From assembly GCA_016180585.1 (NCBI GenBank), contig JACPAX010000011.1, positions 1 through 42,497 on the forward strand: a stretch of DNA of 42,497 nucleotides, written 5' to 3'. Every line of letters starts with the position of its first letter. The first letter of the stretch is position 1. The notes under the pieces were generated by a model, which worked only from the letters and a program-made list of their open reading frames with translations, was not told the origin of the DNA and did not search any database. Position numbers and translations under genes: made by a program. Origin of the DNA: Candidatus Omnitrophota bacterium (GTDB lineage: Bacteria > Omnitrophota > Gorgyraeia > 2-02-FULL-51-18). This document shows, in pieces, positions 17,324 through 26,192 of the stretch.

Positions 17324-18496
17324 CTAGTTTTGCGGCAATGTGACGGTAAAAGTGCTGCCCTGATTCGGCGCGCTGCGCGCCTCGACGCGGCCCGAGTGGC
17401 GCTCGACAATCCGCTTCACGATGGCCAGCCCCAGGCCGGTCCCGCCGGTCTGCCGCGAGCGGCTCTTGTCGGCCCGGTAAAAACGATCGAAGATCCTCGG
17501 CAAATCCCCGGCGGAGATCCCGATCCCGGTGTCCTGGATCTCAAAAGACGTCCAGGCGCCGTCGCCGGACGCCTTCACGCGGATCTCCCCCCCCTCCACG
17601 TTGTATTTGATCGCGTTGTCGAGGAGATTGTTCAAAATTTCCCCGAGCGCCGACGGATCGGCCCGGACCGGAAACGGCCGCGGGGAGAGCTCCGTCCTGA
17701 TTTTCAATTTTTTCATCCGGATCGGCCGCTCAAAGAAGGCCAGGGCCCTCTCCAGGGCTTCGGCGAGGTCGCACGTTTCTTTCCTGAGTTCCGTCCTGTC
17801 GGTGTCGAGCCTCGAAAGACTCAGAAGGTCCTCGATGAGCCGGGTGAGTTTTTTGGAGTGTCCCTCGATAATCCCGAGAAAGTGGTCCCGATCCGCCTTG
17901 TTTTCGACGGCGCCTTCTTTCAGCGTCTCCACAAAGCCGAGGATGGAGGTGAGCGGGGTCTTCAGCTCGTGCGAGACGTTCGCGACAAACTCCGAGCGGA
18001 CCCGCTCGAGCTCTTTGAGTTTGGTGACGTCGTGGAAAATCGCGGCCGCCCCCAGAAAATGGCCGCCGCCGAATACCGGCGAGATGCGGATCTGAAAAAC
18101 CGAGTCCGAGAGGAGGATCGAGTGCTCGCGGCGCACCGGCACGTGCTCCTTCAGGGTCTTGGCGATCATCTCGTTCACGATCGAGTCGCGGAAGATCTCC
18201 CAGAAATACCGCCGCTCGATCTGGCCTTTGGGAAACGAGAGCGCCCTCGTCAGGGCCGGGTTGACGAGCGTAATCCGCTGGTCCGGATCGATCACGGCGA
18301 CCCCCTCGGCCATGCTCTCGAGGATGGCGAGGATGCGGTTCTTCTCTTCCTCGGCGGAGCGGACTTTCTCCCGAAGCGCTTCGGAGACTTTCTCCGCGTA
18401 GCCGGAGACCTCGCGCAGCTTCCGGCGAAGAAAAAACATCCTCCACGCGACGGCCGCCAACGCCACGCCAAAGCAAAGGACGAGCGGACCGGTCAC
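17324..18496 (-). CDS. phoR: PhoR-type sensor histidine kinase
   Basis: GTG start at 18496 overlaps the PhoB stop (GTGA). N-terminal TM, PAS, HisKA FVANVSHELKTPLTSILGFVETL, HATPase QDTGIGISAGDLPRIFDRFYRADKSRSRQTGGTGLGLAIVKRIVERHSG. Confidence 0.92.
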   Translation of the reverse strand: MTGPLVLCFGVALAAVAWRMFFLRRKLREVSGYAEKVSEALREKVRSAEEEKNRILAILESMAEGVAVIDPDQRITLVNPALTRALSFPKGQIERRYFWEIFRDSIVNEMIAKTLKEHVPVRREHSILLSDSVFQIRISPVFGGGHFLGAAAIFHDVTKLKELERVRSEFVANVSHELKTPLTSILGFVETLKEGAVENKADRDHFLGIIEGHSKKLTRLIEDLLSLSRLDTDRTELRKETCDLAEALERALAFFERPIRMKKLKIRTELSPRPFPVRADPSALGEILNNLLDNAIKYNVEGGEIRVKASGDGAWTSFEIQDTGIGISAGDLPRIFDRFYRADKSRSRQTGGTGLGLAIVKRIVERHSGRVEARSAPNQGSTFTVTLPQN

Positions 18497-19194
18497 CGGC
18501 GGCCCCCTCTTTCCTCGGCAAAGCGGTAGCCGCTGCCGCGGACCGTCTCGATCAGATGGCGGCTCTTGCCCATTTTCCGGCGGATGCTCTTGACGTGGAC
18601 ATCGACGGTCCTGTCCGTGATGAACGCCTCCCCCTCCCATGCGCCGTCGAGAAGCTTGTCGCGCGAAAACACCCTGCCCGGGTTTTCCATCAGCACCGAC
18701 AAAATCTTGAACTCGAGCTTCGTGAGCGGGACGGGCTTTCCCTTGATCGAGAAAATCTGCCGTTCTTTGTCAAGCGCAAGCTCCCCGGCCCTCACGACGG
18801 GCGTCCCCTCCGCCCGGGAGATCTGATTTCTAAAGATAGTGCGGACGCGCGCCAAGAGCACCTTGACGCTGAAGGGCTTCGCGACATAATCGGTGGCGCC
18901 GATCTCAAGGGACAGCACCTGGTCCACCTCGGAATCCTTGGCGGTCAGCATGAGAATCGGGGTGTTTTTGACATCCTTGTCGGCGCGAACGAGCTTGCAG
19001 ACCTCCAGGCCGTCCATCCCCGGAAGCATCCAGTCGAGCACCACAAGATCCGGCCGGCCGGCCTTCACGGCGGCAAGGCCCTCCTCGCCGCTGGACACGC
19101 AGCGGACCTGATACCCTTCTCTCTGCAAGTTGTACTGAAGGAGTTTTAAAATATCCTCTTCGTCGTCGACCACGAGAATTTTTTGTTTGGGCAT
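18493..19194 (-). CDS. phoB: PhoB-type response regulator (OmpR/PhoB winged helix)
   Basis: MPKQKILVVDDEEDILKLLQYNLQREGYQV...LVVLDWMLPGMDGLEVCK...SVKVLLARVRTIFRN...HVKSIRRKMGKSRHLIETVRGSGYRFAE. Confidence 0.93.
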   Translation of the reverse strand: MPKQKILVVDDEEDILKLLQYNLQREGYQVRCVSSGEEGLAAVKAGRPDLVVLDWMLPGMDGLEVCKLVRADKDVKNTPILMLTAKDSEVDQVLSLEIGATDYVAKPFSVKVLLARVRTIFRNQISRAEGTPVVRAGELALDKERQIFSIKGKPVPLTKLEFKILSVLMENPGRVFSRDKLLDGAWEGEAFITDRTVDVHVKSIRRKMGKSRHLIETVRGSGYRFAEERGGRR

Positions 19195-19291
19195 TCCGGC
19201 AGGCTCTCCCGGCAACTTTAAGGCGCCATTCTACCACCTAAAAAGAGCCCTGTCCAAACCCTCGGCGCCACAAAATTCATGGATTTATCAT

Positions 19292-19335
19292 TTGACAGCT
19301 TAATATTTAATGTGCATAATCTTACCAAATTGGTA
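19292..19335 (+). promoter_or_regulatory. Promoter and palindromic operator upstream of abiEi
   Basis: TTGACA (19292-19297), 17-bp spacer, CATAAT (19315-19320), then odd palindrome TACCAAATTGGTA (19323-19335). Confidence 0.75.
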
Positions 19336-19358
19336 TAAATTGTACAGAGAATATTAGC

Positions 19359-20168
19359 ATGAAAACCTCCTTATCCACTAAAGAGTCTAAACTGCTTCTT
19401 AAACTTGCCTGGGAGAAAAAGCGCCTGGTGAATTTGCCTGAGATTGTTCGCATTTTAAAGATTTCTAAAAACCATGCCTATAAACTCGCCAGTGTGCTTT
19501 GCAAGAAAAAGTGGCTTGAAAGGCTAACATCAGGAAGTTATCAGGTGATTCCAATGGAGGGTGGGCCCAAACGCGTGACGGAAATGAATCCTTACGTTAT
19601 CGGGCATCTGTTAAAAAAACCTTATTTCTTTTCCTACGCCACCGCAAACACTCATTACGGTTTTTCAGCTCAGGTTTATGGCACCCTTTTTGTGGCTTTA
19701 AAGGGGCGGCATCGCCCCCTTTCCATCCGGTCTACCACCATTCAGTTTGTCACTTTGTCCGAGTCAAAATTCTTTGGGTTCACGGAAGTCGAGGCCATGG
19801 GAGAGAAGGTCAAAATGGCCGAGAAGGAAAAAGCGCTCCTTGACTGCCTGGACAAACCCCAGTATGCCGGTGGAATCGAAGAAGTTTTTTCCGCGTTTAA
19901 CAGGGCTAAAGGAAAGATCGATTACCAAAAATTGATCGAGTACACCATTCGCTTTGAAACAACGGCTCTCATCCAGCGACTTGGGTTTATGGTTGATTTT
20001 CTTAAAGCCCCCATTCCCAGAAAACTACGGCAAAGACTTTTAAGCAAGGCGCAGGAAAGGCAAGTCATTCCTCTTGCCGCCTCTGGCCGATTCGGACGCG
20101 AAGGAAATCTCTTTAAAGAATGGAATATTATCCAGAATATACCCGGCGACATTTTACGTAGCAATTAA
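19359..20168 (+). CDS. abiEi: AbiEi-like antitoxin / transcriptional regulator (type IV TA)
   Basis: N-terminal wHTH-like region; SYATANTHYGFSAQVYGTLFVALKGRHRPLSI...MAEKEKALLDCLDKPQYAGGIEEV typical of AbiEi/COG5340-like proteins. Confidence 0.82.
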   Translation: MKTSLSTKESKLLLKLAWEKKRLVNLPEIVRILKISKNHAYKLASVLCKKKWLERLTSGSYQVIPMEGGPKRVTEMNPYVIGHLLKKPYFFSYATANTHYGFSAQVYGTLFVALKGRHRPLSIRSTTIQFVTLSESKFFGFTEVEAMGEKVKMAEKEKALLDCLDKPQYAGGIEEVFSAFNRAKGKIDYQKLIEYTIRFETTALIQRLGFMVDFLKAPIPRKLRQRLLSKAQERQVIPLAASGRFGREGNLFKEWNIIQNIPGDILRSN

Positions 20169-20184
20169 TCGTGAAGCCCGACGA

Positions 20185-21099
20185 ATGATTTCAAAAGAAA
20201 TAGCCAACCTGTATGCCCGTGACAGCAAAGTAAGTCTCGATATTGCCGAGCGGGATATTCTTTTGACCTATGCTTTAAAACTCCTTGAAGAAAAAGGCTG
20301 GCTTGACCGGATCGTATTTAAAGGCGGAACAGCGCTACGCAAATTTTACCTCGGTAAACTCATGCGTTTTTCCCTGGATCTTGATTTCACCTATCTTGGA
20401 AAAGAAAGCCCGGATGATCTTATCCTTGAAATTGCCGATCTTTTTAACGGCGGGTATCAAGACATCCGTTTTTCGGTGGATTCAAAAGATTTCTATGTGA
20501 GAAATGACGGGACCTCTTGCGGAGCCGTCATTGGTTATTCACACGCCTTTCATGAATCACGGCTTGATTTTGAATTGAGCTTAAGAGAACCCGTTATCCT
20601 GCCTCCTGTGAAAAAGCCCCTCATGAAAACAAGCTATCAAAAATATCTCGAATTTTCTTCGCCGGTTGTTTCCTGTCTTGATCTTCTCGAATTACACGCA
20701 GAAAAAGTCAGGGCCTCTTATCAGCGTCTTCGGTCGCGCGACGTATACGACCTCGGTCTTCTTTCCGGCCAGCCGTTTGATAAAGAGCTTTTGCGTCTTC
20801 TTGTGGTTTTAAAGTTCTGGCATGTGCGCGGAGAGTTTAACCCAAAGGCATATCTTGAGAAGCTCGAGTCTCGCGCTTACGACTGGGAAGACTTGAAACG
20901 CTTATTGCGGAAGGATCAGAAGATCGATCCTAAAAGTCTTGTGAAAAAGTGCGTTCAGAACTACCGTTTTCTTGGAGCGTTATCTACCGAGGAAGAAAGA
21001 ATTCTTTCCGATGTCAAACGGCATCACGAGACTAAAAAGGTTCACGAAATTGAAAAACGTTTGCATTCCGACAGGCTCAAAGAAAAACTATCCCCTTAA
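20185..21099 (+). CDS. abiEii: AbiEii-like nucleotidyltransferase toxin
   Basis: Probable start MISKEIANLYAR; FKGGTALRKFYLGKLMRFSLDLDFTYLG nucleotidyltransferase motif (GG...S.DLDF) and LELHAEKVRASYQRLRSRDVYDLG. Confidence 0.88.
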   Translation: MISKEIANLYARDSKVSLDIAERDILLTYALKLLEEKGWLDRIVFKGGTALRKFYLGKLMRFSLDLDFTYLGKESPDDLILEIADLFNGGYQDIRFSVDSKDFYVRNDGTSCGAVIGYSHAFHESRLDFELSLREPVILPPVKKPLMKTSYQKYLEFSSPVVSCLDLLELHAEKVRASYQRLRSRDVYDLGLLSGQPFDKELLRLLVVLKFWHVRGEFNPKAYLEKLESRAYDWEDLKRLLRKDQKIDPKSLVKKCVQNYRFLGALSTEEERILSDVKRHHETKKVHEIEKRLHSDRLKEKLSP

Positions 21100-21279
21100 A
21101 CGCAAAAGGGACGCCGATGAAGGCGCCCCCGAGCTCTAGAGTTAACGTGGTTTTTCGGCCACGAGCAAAGTTTAGCTTTACTGGTCAGAACACTCAAGGT
21201 ATTTTTGGATTTTTTGGCGTGACATAATTCCGCACAGCGCGCATTTGGGACAAAAACGCTCCTGTGGTAGTATGGGCGC

Positions 21280-22011
21280 ATGGAAATCCGCGGAAAAAAC
21301 GCCCTCGTCACCGGTGCGGCCAAACGAGTCGGGCGCGAAATCGCGCTGGCCTTCGCCAAAAAAGGCGCGAACGTCCTTCTTCACTACCGCTCCTCCCATC
21401 AGGAGGCCCTCGAAACGGCCGCCGCGATCAGGTCCCTCGGAGTGCGCTGCGATCTTTTCTCGGCGGACCTGTCCGCGGCCGGCGGCGCGCTAAAGCTCGC
21501 GCGGGAGATCCGTCACGCGGGCCTCGCCGTCGATATTTTGGTCAACAGCGCCTCGCTTTTCTACAAAACCCCTCTAAACGACACGAACGAGCATGCCCTC
21601 GACGAGCTCATGAGCGCCAACTTCAAAGGGCCTTTTTTTCTGTCGAAGGAAATCGGCAATCAAATGGCCGCGGCCGGCGGCGGGACGATCATCAACATCG
21701 CCGACTGGAGCGGGCTGAGGCCCTACAAAAACTACGCGGCCTATTGCGCCTCAAAAGGCGCCTTGATCACGTTCACCAAATCGCTCGCGCGGGAGCTGGC
21801 GCCCAAAGTGACGGCCAACGCGGTCGCCCCCGGCCCCGTGCTCTTGCCGGACGACTTTACGGAGGAAGAGAAAAAATCCATCGAGAAACTGACGCTTCTG
21901 GGCCGCATCGGCAGCCCCTCGGACGTGGCCAACGCCGCCGTGTTTCTTGCCGGGAGCCGCTTCATCAACGGCGCGGTGCTCGTCGTCGACGGCGGCCGAT
22001 CCATGATGTAG
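21280..22011 (+). CDS. Short-chain dehydrogenase/reductase, pteridine-reductase/FabG-like
   Basis: ALVTGAAKRVGREIALAFAKKGANVLLHYRSS; YAAYCASKGALITFTKSLARELAPKVTANAVAPGPV; NGAVLVVDGGRSMM. Confidence 0.9.
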   Translation: MEIRGKNALVTGAAKRVGREIALAFAKKGANVLLHYRSSHQEALETAAAIRSLGVRCDLFSADLSAAGGALKLAREIRHAGLAVDILVNSASLFYKTPLNDTNEHALDELMSANFKGPFFLSKEIGNQMAAAGGGTIINIADWSGLRPYKNYAAYCASKGALITFTKSLARELAPKVTANAVAPGPVLLPDDFTEEEKKSIEKLTLLGRIGSPSDVANAAVFLAGSRFINGAVLVVDGGRSMM

Positions 22012-22041
22012 CCCGCGTTTAGGCGCGGGGAAAGGAACCGG

Positions 22042-22446
22042 ATGTACAAAGTCACCAAAGAGATCCATTTTTGCTACGGCCACCGGCTGCTGGACTACGA
22101 AGGCCGGTGCGCCCATCCGCACGGCCACAACGGCAAGATCGAGATCGAGCTCGGCGCCGAGACGCTCGACGGCCGGGGAATGGTCTACGACTTCGGCGAC
22201 ATCAAGGAAATCATCCACAAGTGGGTGGACCACCAGCTCGACCACCGGATGATCCTGCGCAAAGGCGATCCGCTGGTCAAAGCGCTGAAAGATTTGGGAG
22301 AGCCTTACTTTGAGATGGAGGAGAACCCTACGGCGGAATCTCTGGCGAGACTCGTCTACGACTACGCGAAATCCAAAAAACTTCCGATCAACAAAGTGAT
22401 TTTCTGGGAAACGACGAGCTCTTCCGCCGCTTACAGCGGGTGTTAA
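22042..22446 (+). CDS. queD: 6-carboxytetrahydropterin synthase family (QueD)
   Basis: CYGHRLLDYEGRCAHPHGHNGKIEIEL; VYDFGDIKEIIHKWVDHQLDHRMIL; PTAESLARLVYDY. Confidence 0.88.
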   Translation: MYKVTKEIHFCYGHRLLDYEGRCAHPHGHNGKIEIELGAETLDGRGMVYDFGDIKEIIHKWVDHQLDHRMILRKGDPLVKALKDLGEPYFEMEENPTAESLARLVYDYAKSKKLPINKVIFWETTSSSAAYSGC

Positions 22447-22718
22447 AAATTCTTCAGAAATCGATGAATCTCATCGTGAGAACCCGCCAGCAAAAATTCA
22501 ATGGCGTCTCTATCTTTTCGAAATAAAACGCGCTCGCTCAGCCCCGCGCGAATTTCCCAAATATCGTGCCCCAATAGTTTAAGTCCAAGTCCATGCGGAA
22601 GATCACCGGTCTCAAAGAAGGCGGTCGCCAAACGAACGGCTTTCTTGACCTGCCTCTTTTTGGCCTCGGACAACTCACGGACACCTTGATCAAAAAGAGA
22701 CGCGGTAAGATAACGCAT
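22443..22718 (-). CDS. RelE/ParE-superfamily toxin-like protein
   Basis: 91 aa from MRYLTASLFDQGVRELSEAKKRQVKKAVRLA...LKLLGHDIWEIRAGLSERVLFRKDRDAIEFLLAGSHDEIHRFLKNF. Start chosen inside the larger track ORF. Confidence 0.75.
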   Translation of the reverse strand: MRYLTASLFDQGVRELSEAKKRQVKKAVRLATAFFETGDLPHGLGLKLLGHDIWEIRAGLSERVLFRKDRDAIEFLLAGSHDEIHRFLKNF

Positions 22719-22726
22719 GCTATGAA

Positions 22727-23011
22727 TTAAAGACTGTCGAGATGTTGGAGGAAATCCTTTGCCGAGGCGAAGGACCCTCCGCCTTTCTGACGGCTGATTT
22801 TTAAAAGCTTTCGGAGCTCTTCTTCGGTGTAGGATTCTTCCGCGGGCTTTACGTCCATCTTGGTCAGACGCACAGCCCCCGATTTCTCCTCCAGCATAAA
22901 CCCGACCAAATCCCCCTTTTCCAGGGCCCCGATCACCAGACGCACCCTCTTGGGAAGAGTGATCTGCCCCTTGGGGCCCAGCGTCGCAGTCAACCAAGTC
23001 ATTCGCTTCAC
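22727..23011 (-). CDS. AbrB/SpoVT-type antitoxin
   Basis: TATLGPKGQITLPKRVRLVIGALEKGDLVGFMLEEKSGAVRLTKMD, 9 bp upstream of the toxin-like gene. Confidence 0.83.
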   Translation of the reverse strand: MKRMTWLTATLGPKGQITLPKRVRLVIGALEKGDLVGFMLEEKSGAVRLTKMDVKPAEESYTEEELRKLLKISRQKGGGSFASAKDFLQHLDSL

Positions 23012-23088
23012 CTCCTAGGTTTCCCTACTTCCTTACTTAAAGGATACATGGAAAACTAGAAAATGTCCACTCCGGAAAAAAACCGCTT

Positions 23089-23565
23089 TCAGCCTCCGTA
23101 ATGCCAGGGCGTGTCGCCCATCACCAGCGTCGGTTCTTCCTTCACCACCCCGGCCTCGACGACCTCGCCGATGACGACCGAATGGTCTCCCGCGTTGACG
23201 ATTTCTTTCACCTCGCACTCGAGGTACGCGATAGCGCGGTCCAGAATGGGCGCGTTGGTCTTCTTGAGTTGAAAAGTCAGCTCGCCGAAGCGGTTGCCGG
23301 CAGAGGGGGTCGCCTTGAAAAACTGCTCGAGAATTTTGCGGTCGGATTTTGCGACGAAGTTCACCGAGAAAACCCGGGCTTTCTCGATCATCTCGAGCGA
23401 ATGCGTGGCGTGGCGCACGCCGAGCATCACGCGCGGCGGCTTCATCGAGCACTGCGAGAGCCAGCTTCCGGTAAACGCGTGATGGAGACTCCCGTCGCAG
23501 ACGCCGATCACATAGAGCCCGTAGGGGATCTTTCTCAGGATATTTTTCTTCGCTTCCTCGTTCAT
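23089..23565 (-). CDS. Flavin reductase-like FMN-binding domain protein
   Basis: IPYGLYVIGVCDGSLHHAFTGSWLSQCSMKPPRVMLGV...FSVNFVAKSD...AYLECEVKEIVNAGDHSVVIGEVVEAG. Confidence 0.88.
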   Translation of the reverse strand: MNEEAKKNILRKIPYGLYVIGVCDGSLHHAFTGSWLSQCSMKPPRVMLGVRHATHSLEMIEKARVFSVNFVAKSDRKILEQFFKATPSAGNRFGELTFQLKKTNAPILDRAIAYLECEVKEIVNAGDHSVVIGEVVEAGVVKEEPTLVMGDTPWHYGG

Positions 23566-23618
23566 AACCGCCCTATGCTAATACAAGTCCCTCCGGTGTT
23601 CAAGCAGTAATCCAACCA

Positions 23619-23647
23619 GTGCCAGAGGGGTCAGACCCCTATGGCAC
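23619..23647. repeat. REP-like palindrome, copy 4
   Basis: gtgccagaggggtcagacccctatggcac. Confidence 0.9.
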
Positions 23648-23676
23648 CGCAATAAATTTTGGGGTATAGTACCGAC

Positions 23677-24750
23677 ATGAGCTTGCAGAAAAATCTGCTG
23701 AAGTGGTTCCAGAAAAACGCGCGGCCGTTGCCGTGGCGAAAGCGCTACGACCCCTACGAAGTGTGGGTTTCCGAGATCATGCTCCAGCAGACCCAGGTCG
23801 AAACCATGCTTCCCTATTTTGAACGGTGGGTGAAGACTTTCCCCACCCTCCAGAGCCTCGCCAAAAGCCCCGAGAAAAAAGTGCTTAAATGCTGGGAAGG
23901 ACTTGGGTATTATTCGCGGGCACGAAATCTTCACTTCAGCGCCAAAGAGATCGTCCGCAAATACGGCGGGGTCTTTCCCTCGGATTACGAGGCGATTCGC
24001 GCGCTCAAAGGCGTCGGGCGCTATACCGCCGGAGCCATCGCGAGCATCGCGTTCAACCGGGAGCGGCCCATCGTCGACGGTAACGTGCTGCGCGTTCTCT
24101 CGCGCGTGTACTCGATCGGGAAGCCGATAGACGTCGAGAAAAACAAGGAGACTTTCTGGACAATCGAAGAGAACCTCATCCCCAGGGGCCAGGCGCGCTT
24201 TTTCAATCAGGCGGTCATGGAGCTCGGCGCGCTCGTCTGCGCGTCAAAAAATCCCCAGTGTTTGGTTTGCCCCATTCAAAGCGACTGCACGGCCTTTCGA
24301 AAAAACCGCGTGCTCGACTACCCGGTACGAAGCCGGCGCAAAACCCGGGTAAAAGTGGATGCCTCGGCTGTGCTTTTTTTCAAAAAAGACAAAGTTTTGA
24401 TTCGCAAACGCCCCCTCGGGGAAATCATGGGAGGGCTGTGGGAATTTCCCGAATGGAAACTCGCCAAAGACGCCGGTCTTGACCCCGGAGAAATCCGGAA
24501 GCGGACCCTGATCGGTCTCCGGTCGGAATTCGGATTTGAGCCGGAAAAATTAAAGCCTCTCGCCACGATTAAGCGCAACTACACCCATCACCTGGAAACT
24601 CTGCACATTTTCTCGGCCCCCGTGCCCGAAGCGGCTGTGTTCACGCTCAAGAACGACTGGCCTTCGCGATGGATCACGCCCCGCGAGTTCTTGCTTTACC
24701 CCTTCTCCTCCGCCCACTCCAAAATTACCAAGCTCATCAAGCCAACCTGA
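23677..24750 (+). CDS. mutY: A/G-specific adenine glycosylase MutY
   Basis: PLPWRKRYDPYEVWVSEIMLQQTQVETMLPYFERW; ALKGVGRYTAGAIASIAFNRERPIVDGNVLRVLSR; Fe-S CX6CX2CX5C: CASKNPQCLVCPIQSDC; C-terminal NUDIX-like. Confidence 0.95.
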   Translation: MSLQKNLLKWFQKNARPLPWRKRYDPYEVWVSEIMLQQTQVETMLPYFERWVKTFPTLQSLAKSPEKKVLKCWEGLGYYSRARNLHFSAKEIVRKYGGVFPSDYEAIRALKGVGRYTAGAIASIAFNRERPIVDGNVLRVLSRVYSIGKPIDVEKNKETFWTIEENLIPRGQARFFNQAVMELGALVCASKNPQCLVCPIQSDCTAFRKNRVLDYPVRSRRKTRVKVDASAVLFFKKDKVLIRKRPLGEIMGGLWEFPEWKLAKDAGLDPGEIRKRTLIGLRSEFGFEPEKLKPLATIKRNYTHHLETLHIFSAPVPEAAVFTLKNDWPSRWITPREFLLYPFSSAHSKITKLIKPT

Positions 24751-24764
24751 CCTCTGACCCCTCC

Positions 24765-24803
24765 GGTCGCCGAAGGCGACCACCTCCCCTTCATAAGGGG
24801 AGG
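24765..24803. terminator. Two adjacent hairpins downstream of mutY
   Basis: ggtcgcc-gaa-ggcgacc (24765-24781) and cctcccctt-cat-aaggggagg (24783-24803). No strong U-tract, so could also be a dispersed palindrome. Confidence 0.5.
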
Positions 24804-24854
24804 AATGTTCACCTATGTGCCGGTTGAACAGAGGTTAAACCTAAGTGAAAAGAA

Positions 24855-25331
24855 CTAAGCAGGCTTTGAGCCGCAGTTGCTGCAGAAACCGAAGAGTTTC
24901 AGGCTGTGGTAGACGATCTTGAAGTGTTGCTTCCTGCCTTCGAGGTTTTGGAGGTTTTCGATCCGGTTGTTTTCGAATTCGATGATTTTGCCGCAGCGGA
25001 TGCAGACAAAGTGGTCGTGGTGCTTCCGGCCTTGCGCCTTCTCGTAAAGTTTTTTGCCGCCGCCGAAGTCGTGCTCCTCGAGGACCCCGCTGTCTTTGAG
25101 GAGCGCCAGCGTCCGGTACACCGTGGCCTTCGAAATCGTGCGGTCCGCCGCTTTGGAAAACCCAAGAAGCTCCTCGGCCGAGAAATGCCCGCGGGCCTTG
25201 AGAGACTCCAGGAGAATGGCCCTCCGCTGGCTGGTCAGCTTGAGGTCCTTTTGTTCCAAAAATTCCGAGAACAGCTTCTCCGCTTCTTGAACCAAACCTG
25301 CCTCCTCACGGGAATAGCAACACGTTACCAA
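24855..25331 (-). CDS. fur: Fur-family metalloregulator
   Basis: LTSQRRAILLESLKARGHFSAEELL...ISKATVYRTLALLKDSGVLEEHDFGGGKKLYE...HHDHFVCIRCGKIIEFENNRIE...CSNCG. Confidence 0.92.
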   Translation of the reverse strand: MVTCCYSREEAGLVQEAEKLFSEFLEQKDLKLTSQRRAILLESLKARGHFSAEELLGFSKAADRTISKATVYRTLALLKDSGVLEEHDFGGGKKLYEKAQGRKHHDHFVCIRCGKIIEFENNRIENLQNLEGRKQHFKIVYHSLKLFGFCSNCGSKPA

Positions 25332-25360
25332 GAGGAGGAGGCCTTGTCAACGGGGCCTTG

Positions 25361-26179
25361 CTAAACGGACTCTTTCTTTCTGAAAAAAAAGAAAAGAATC
25401 ACTCCCAGATACGTCCAGTAGGAGCAGACTTCCGTGAGCGACGGGTTGCCGTTATAGCCGAAGAGCGCTTTGAGAAACGACCCGATCCCCTCTTTTTCGT
25501 TGAGAAGACCGTTGATATTGTAAAGCGGATAAACCACCGGCCAAATCCACCCGGCCTCCTCAAGCTCGTGTACGCCGTACGCCAAAAGTCCGGACGCCAC
25601 GAGAAGAATCAGAAATCCCGTCCCCCGGAAAAGAGGCTTGAGCGGGACATTTCTCCCCCCGGCAAAAATCAGCGCGACGAGCCCCACCGCCACCAGGCAC
25701 CCCGCCAGCCCCCCCAACCAGGAGACCGCGCCCCCGCTCTGGATGGCCACCGCCTTGAGAAAAAGCACGGTCTCCGCGCCCTCGCGAAGCACCGCGAAAA
25801 ACGAAAGCGTCATCATCGCCCAGTCGTCCCGCGAGGAAATAGCGCTCTCCACCTTCGTCTCGATCTCGGACTTGATCCTCCTCGACTGCCGGTCCATCCA
25901 GAAAAACATGTAGGTCAGGACCCCGCAGGCGGCGAGTGAAATGACACCCTCGAGTATCTGCTTTGCTTTTTCCTGTGTCGTGTCCGCCAGCGAACCGAGC
26001 CACAGCCCGACCCCGACGCTCAGACCGACCGCCAACACCGCGCTCCCGATGACATGCGAAAAATAACGGCGCGCGCCGAGCCTGGCGAGCACCGTCAAGA
26101 TGATCCCGATAATCAAACCGGCCTCAAGGGCCTCCCGAAACACCACCAAAAACGTCGCCGCCATGCCCGCCTGATTCAT
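25361..26179 (-). CDS. FTR1-family iron permease
   Basis: FREALEAGLIIGI and LREGAETVLFL REXXE motifs in a multi-TM protein. Confidence 0.92.
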   Translation of the reverse strand: MNQAGMAATFLVVFREALEAGLIIGIILTVLARLGARRYFSHVIGSAVLAVGLSVGVGLWLGSLADTTQEKAKQILEGVISLAACGVLTYMFFWMDRQSRRIKSEIETKVESAISSRDDWAMMTLSFFAVLREGAETVLFLKAVAIQSGGAVSWLGGLAGCLVAVGLVALIFAGGRNVPLKPLFRGTGFLILLVASGLLAYGVHELEEAGWIWPVVYPLYNINGLLNEKEGIGSFLKALFGYNGNPSLTEVCSYWTYLGVILFFFFRKKESV

Positions 26180-26192
26180 TCAGCTCTCCTAT

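Noticed and set aside
21100-21279. Possible small zinc-ribbon peptide (FCPKCALCGIMSRQKIQKYLECSDQ, minus strand) or regulatory RNA upstream of the SDR
   Set aside because: Frame overlaps the SDR start region antisense; too short and no further support.
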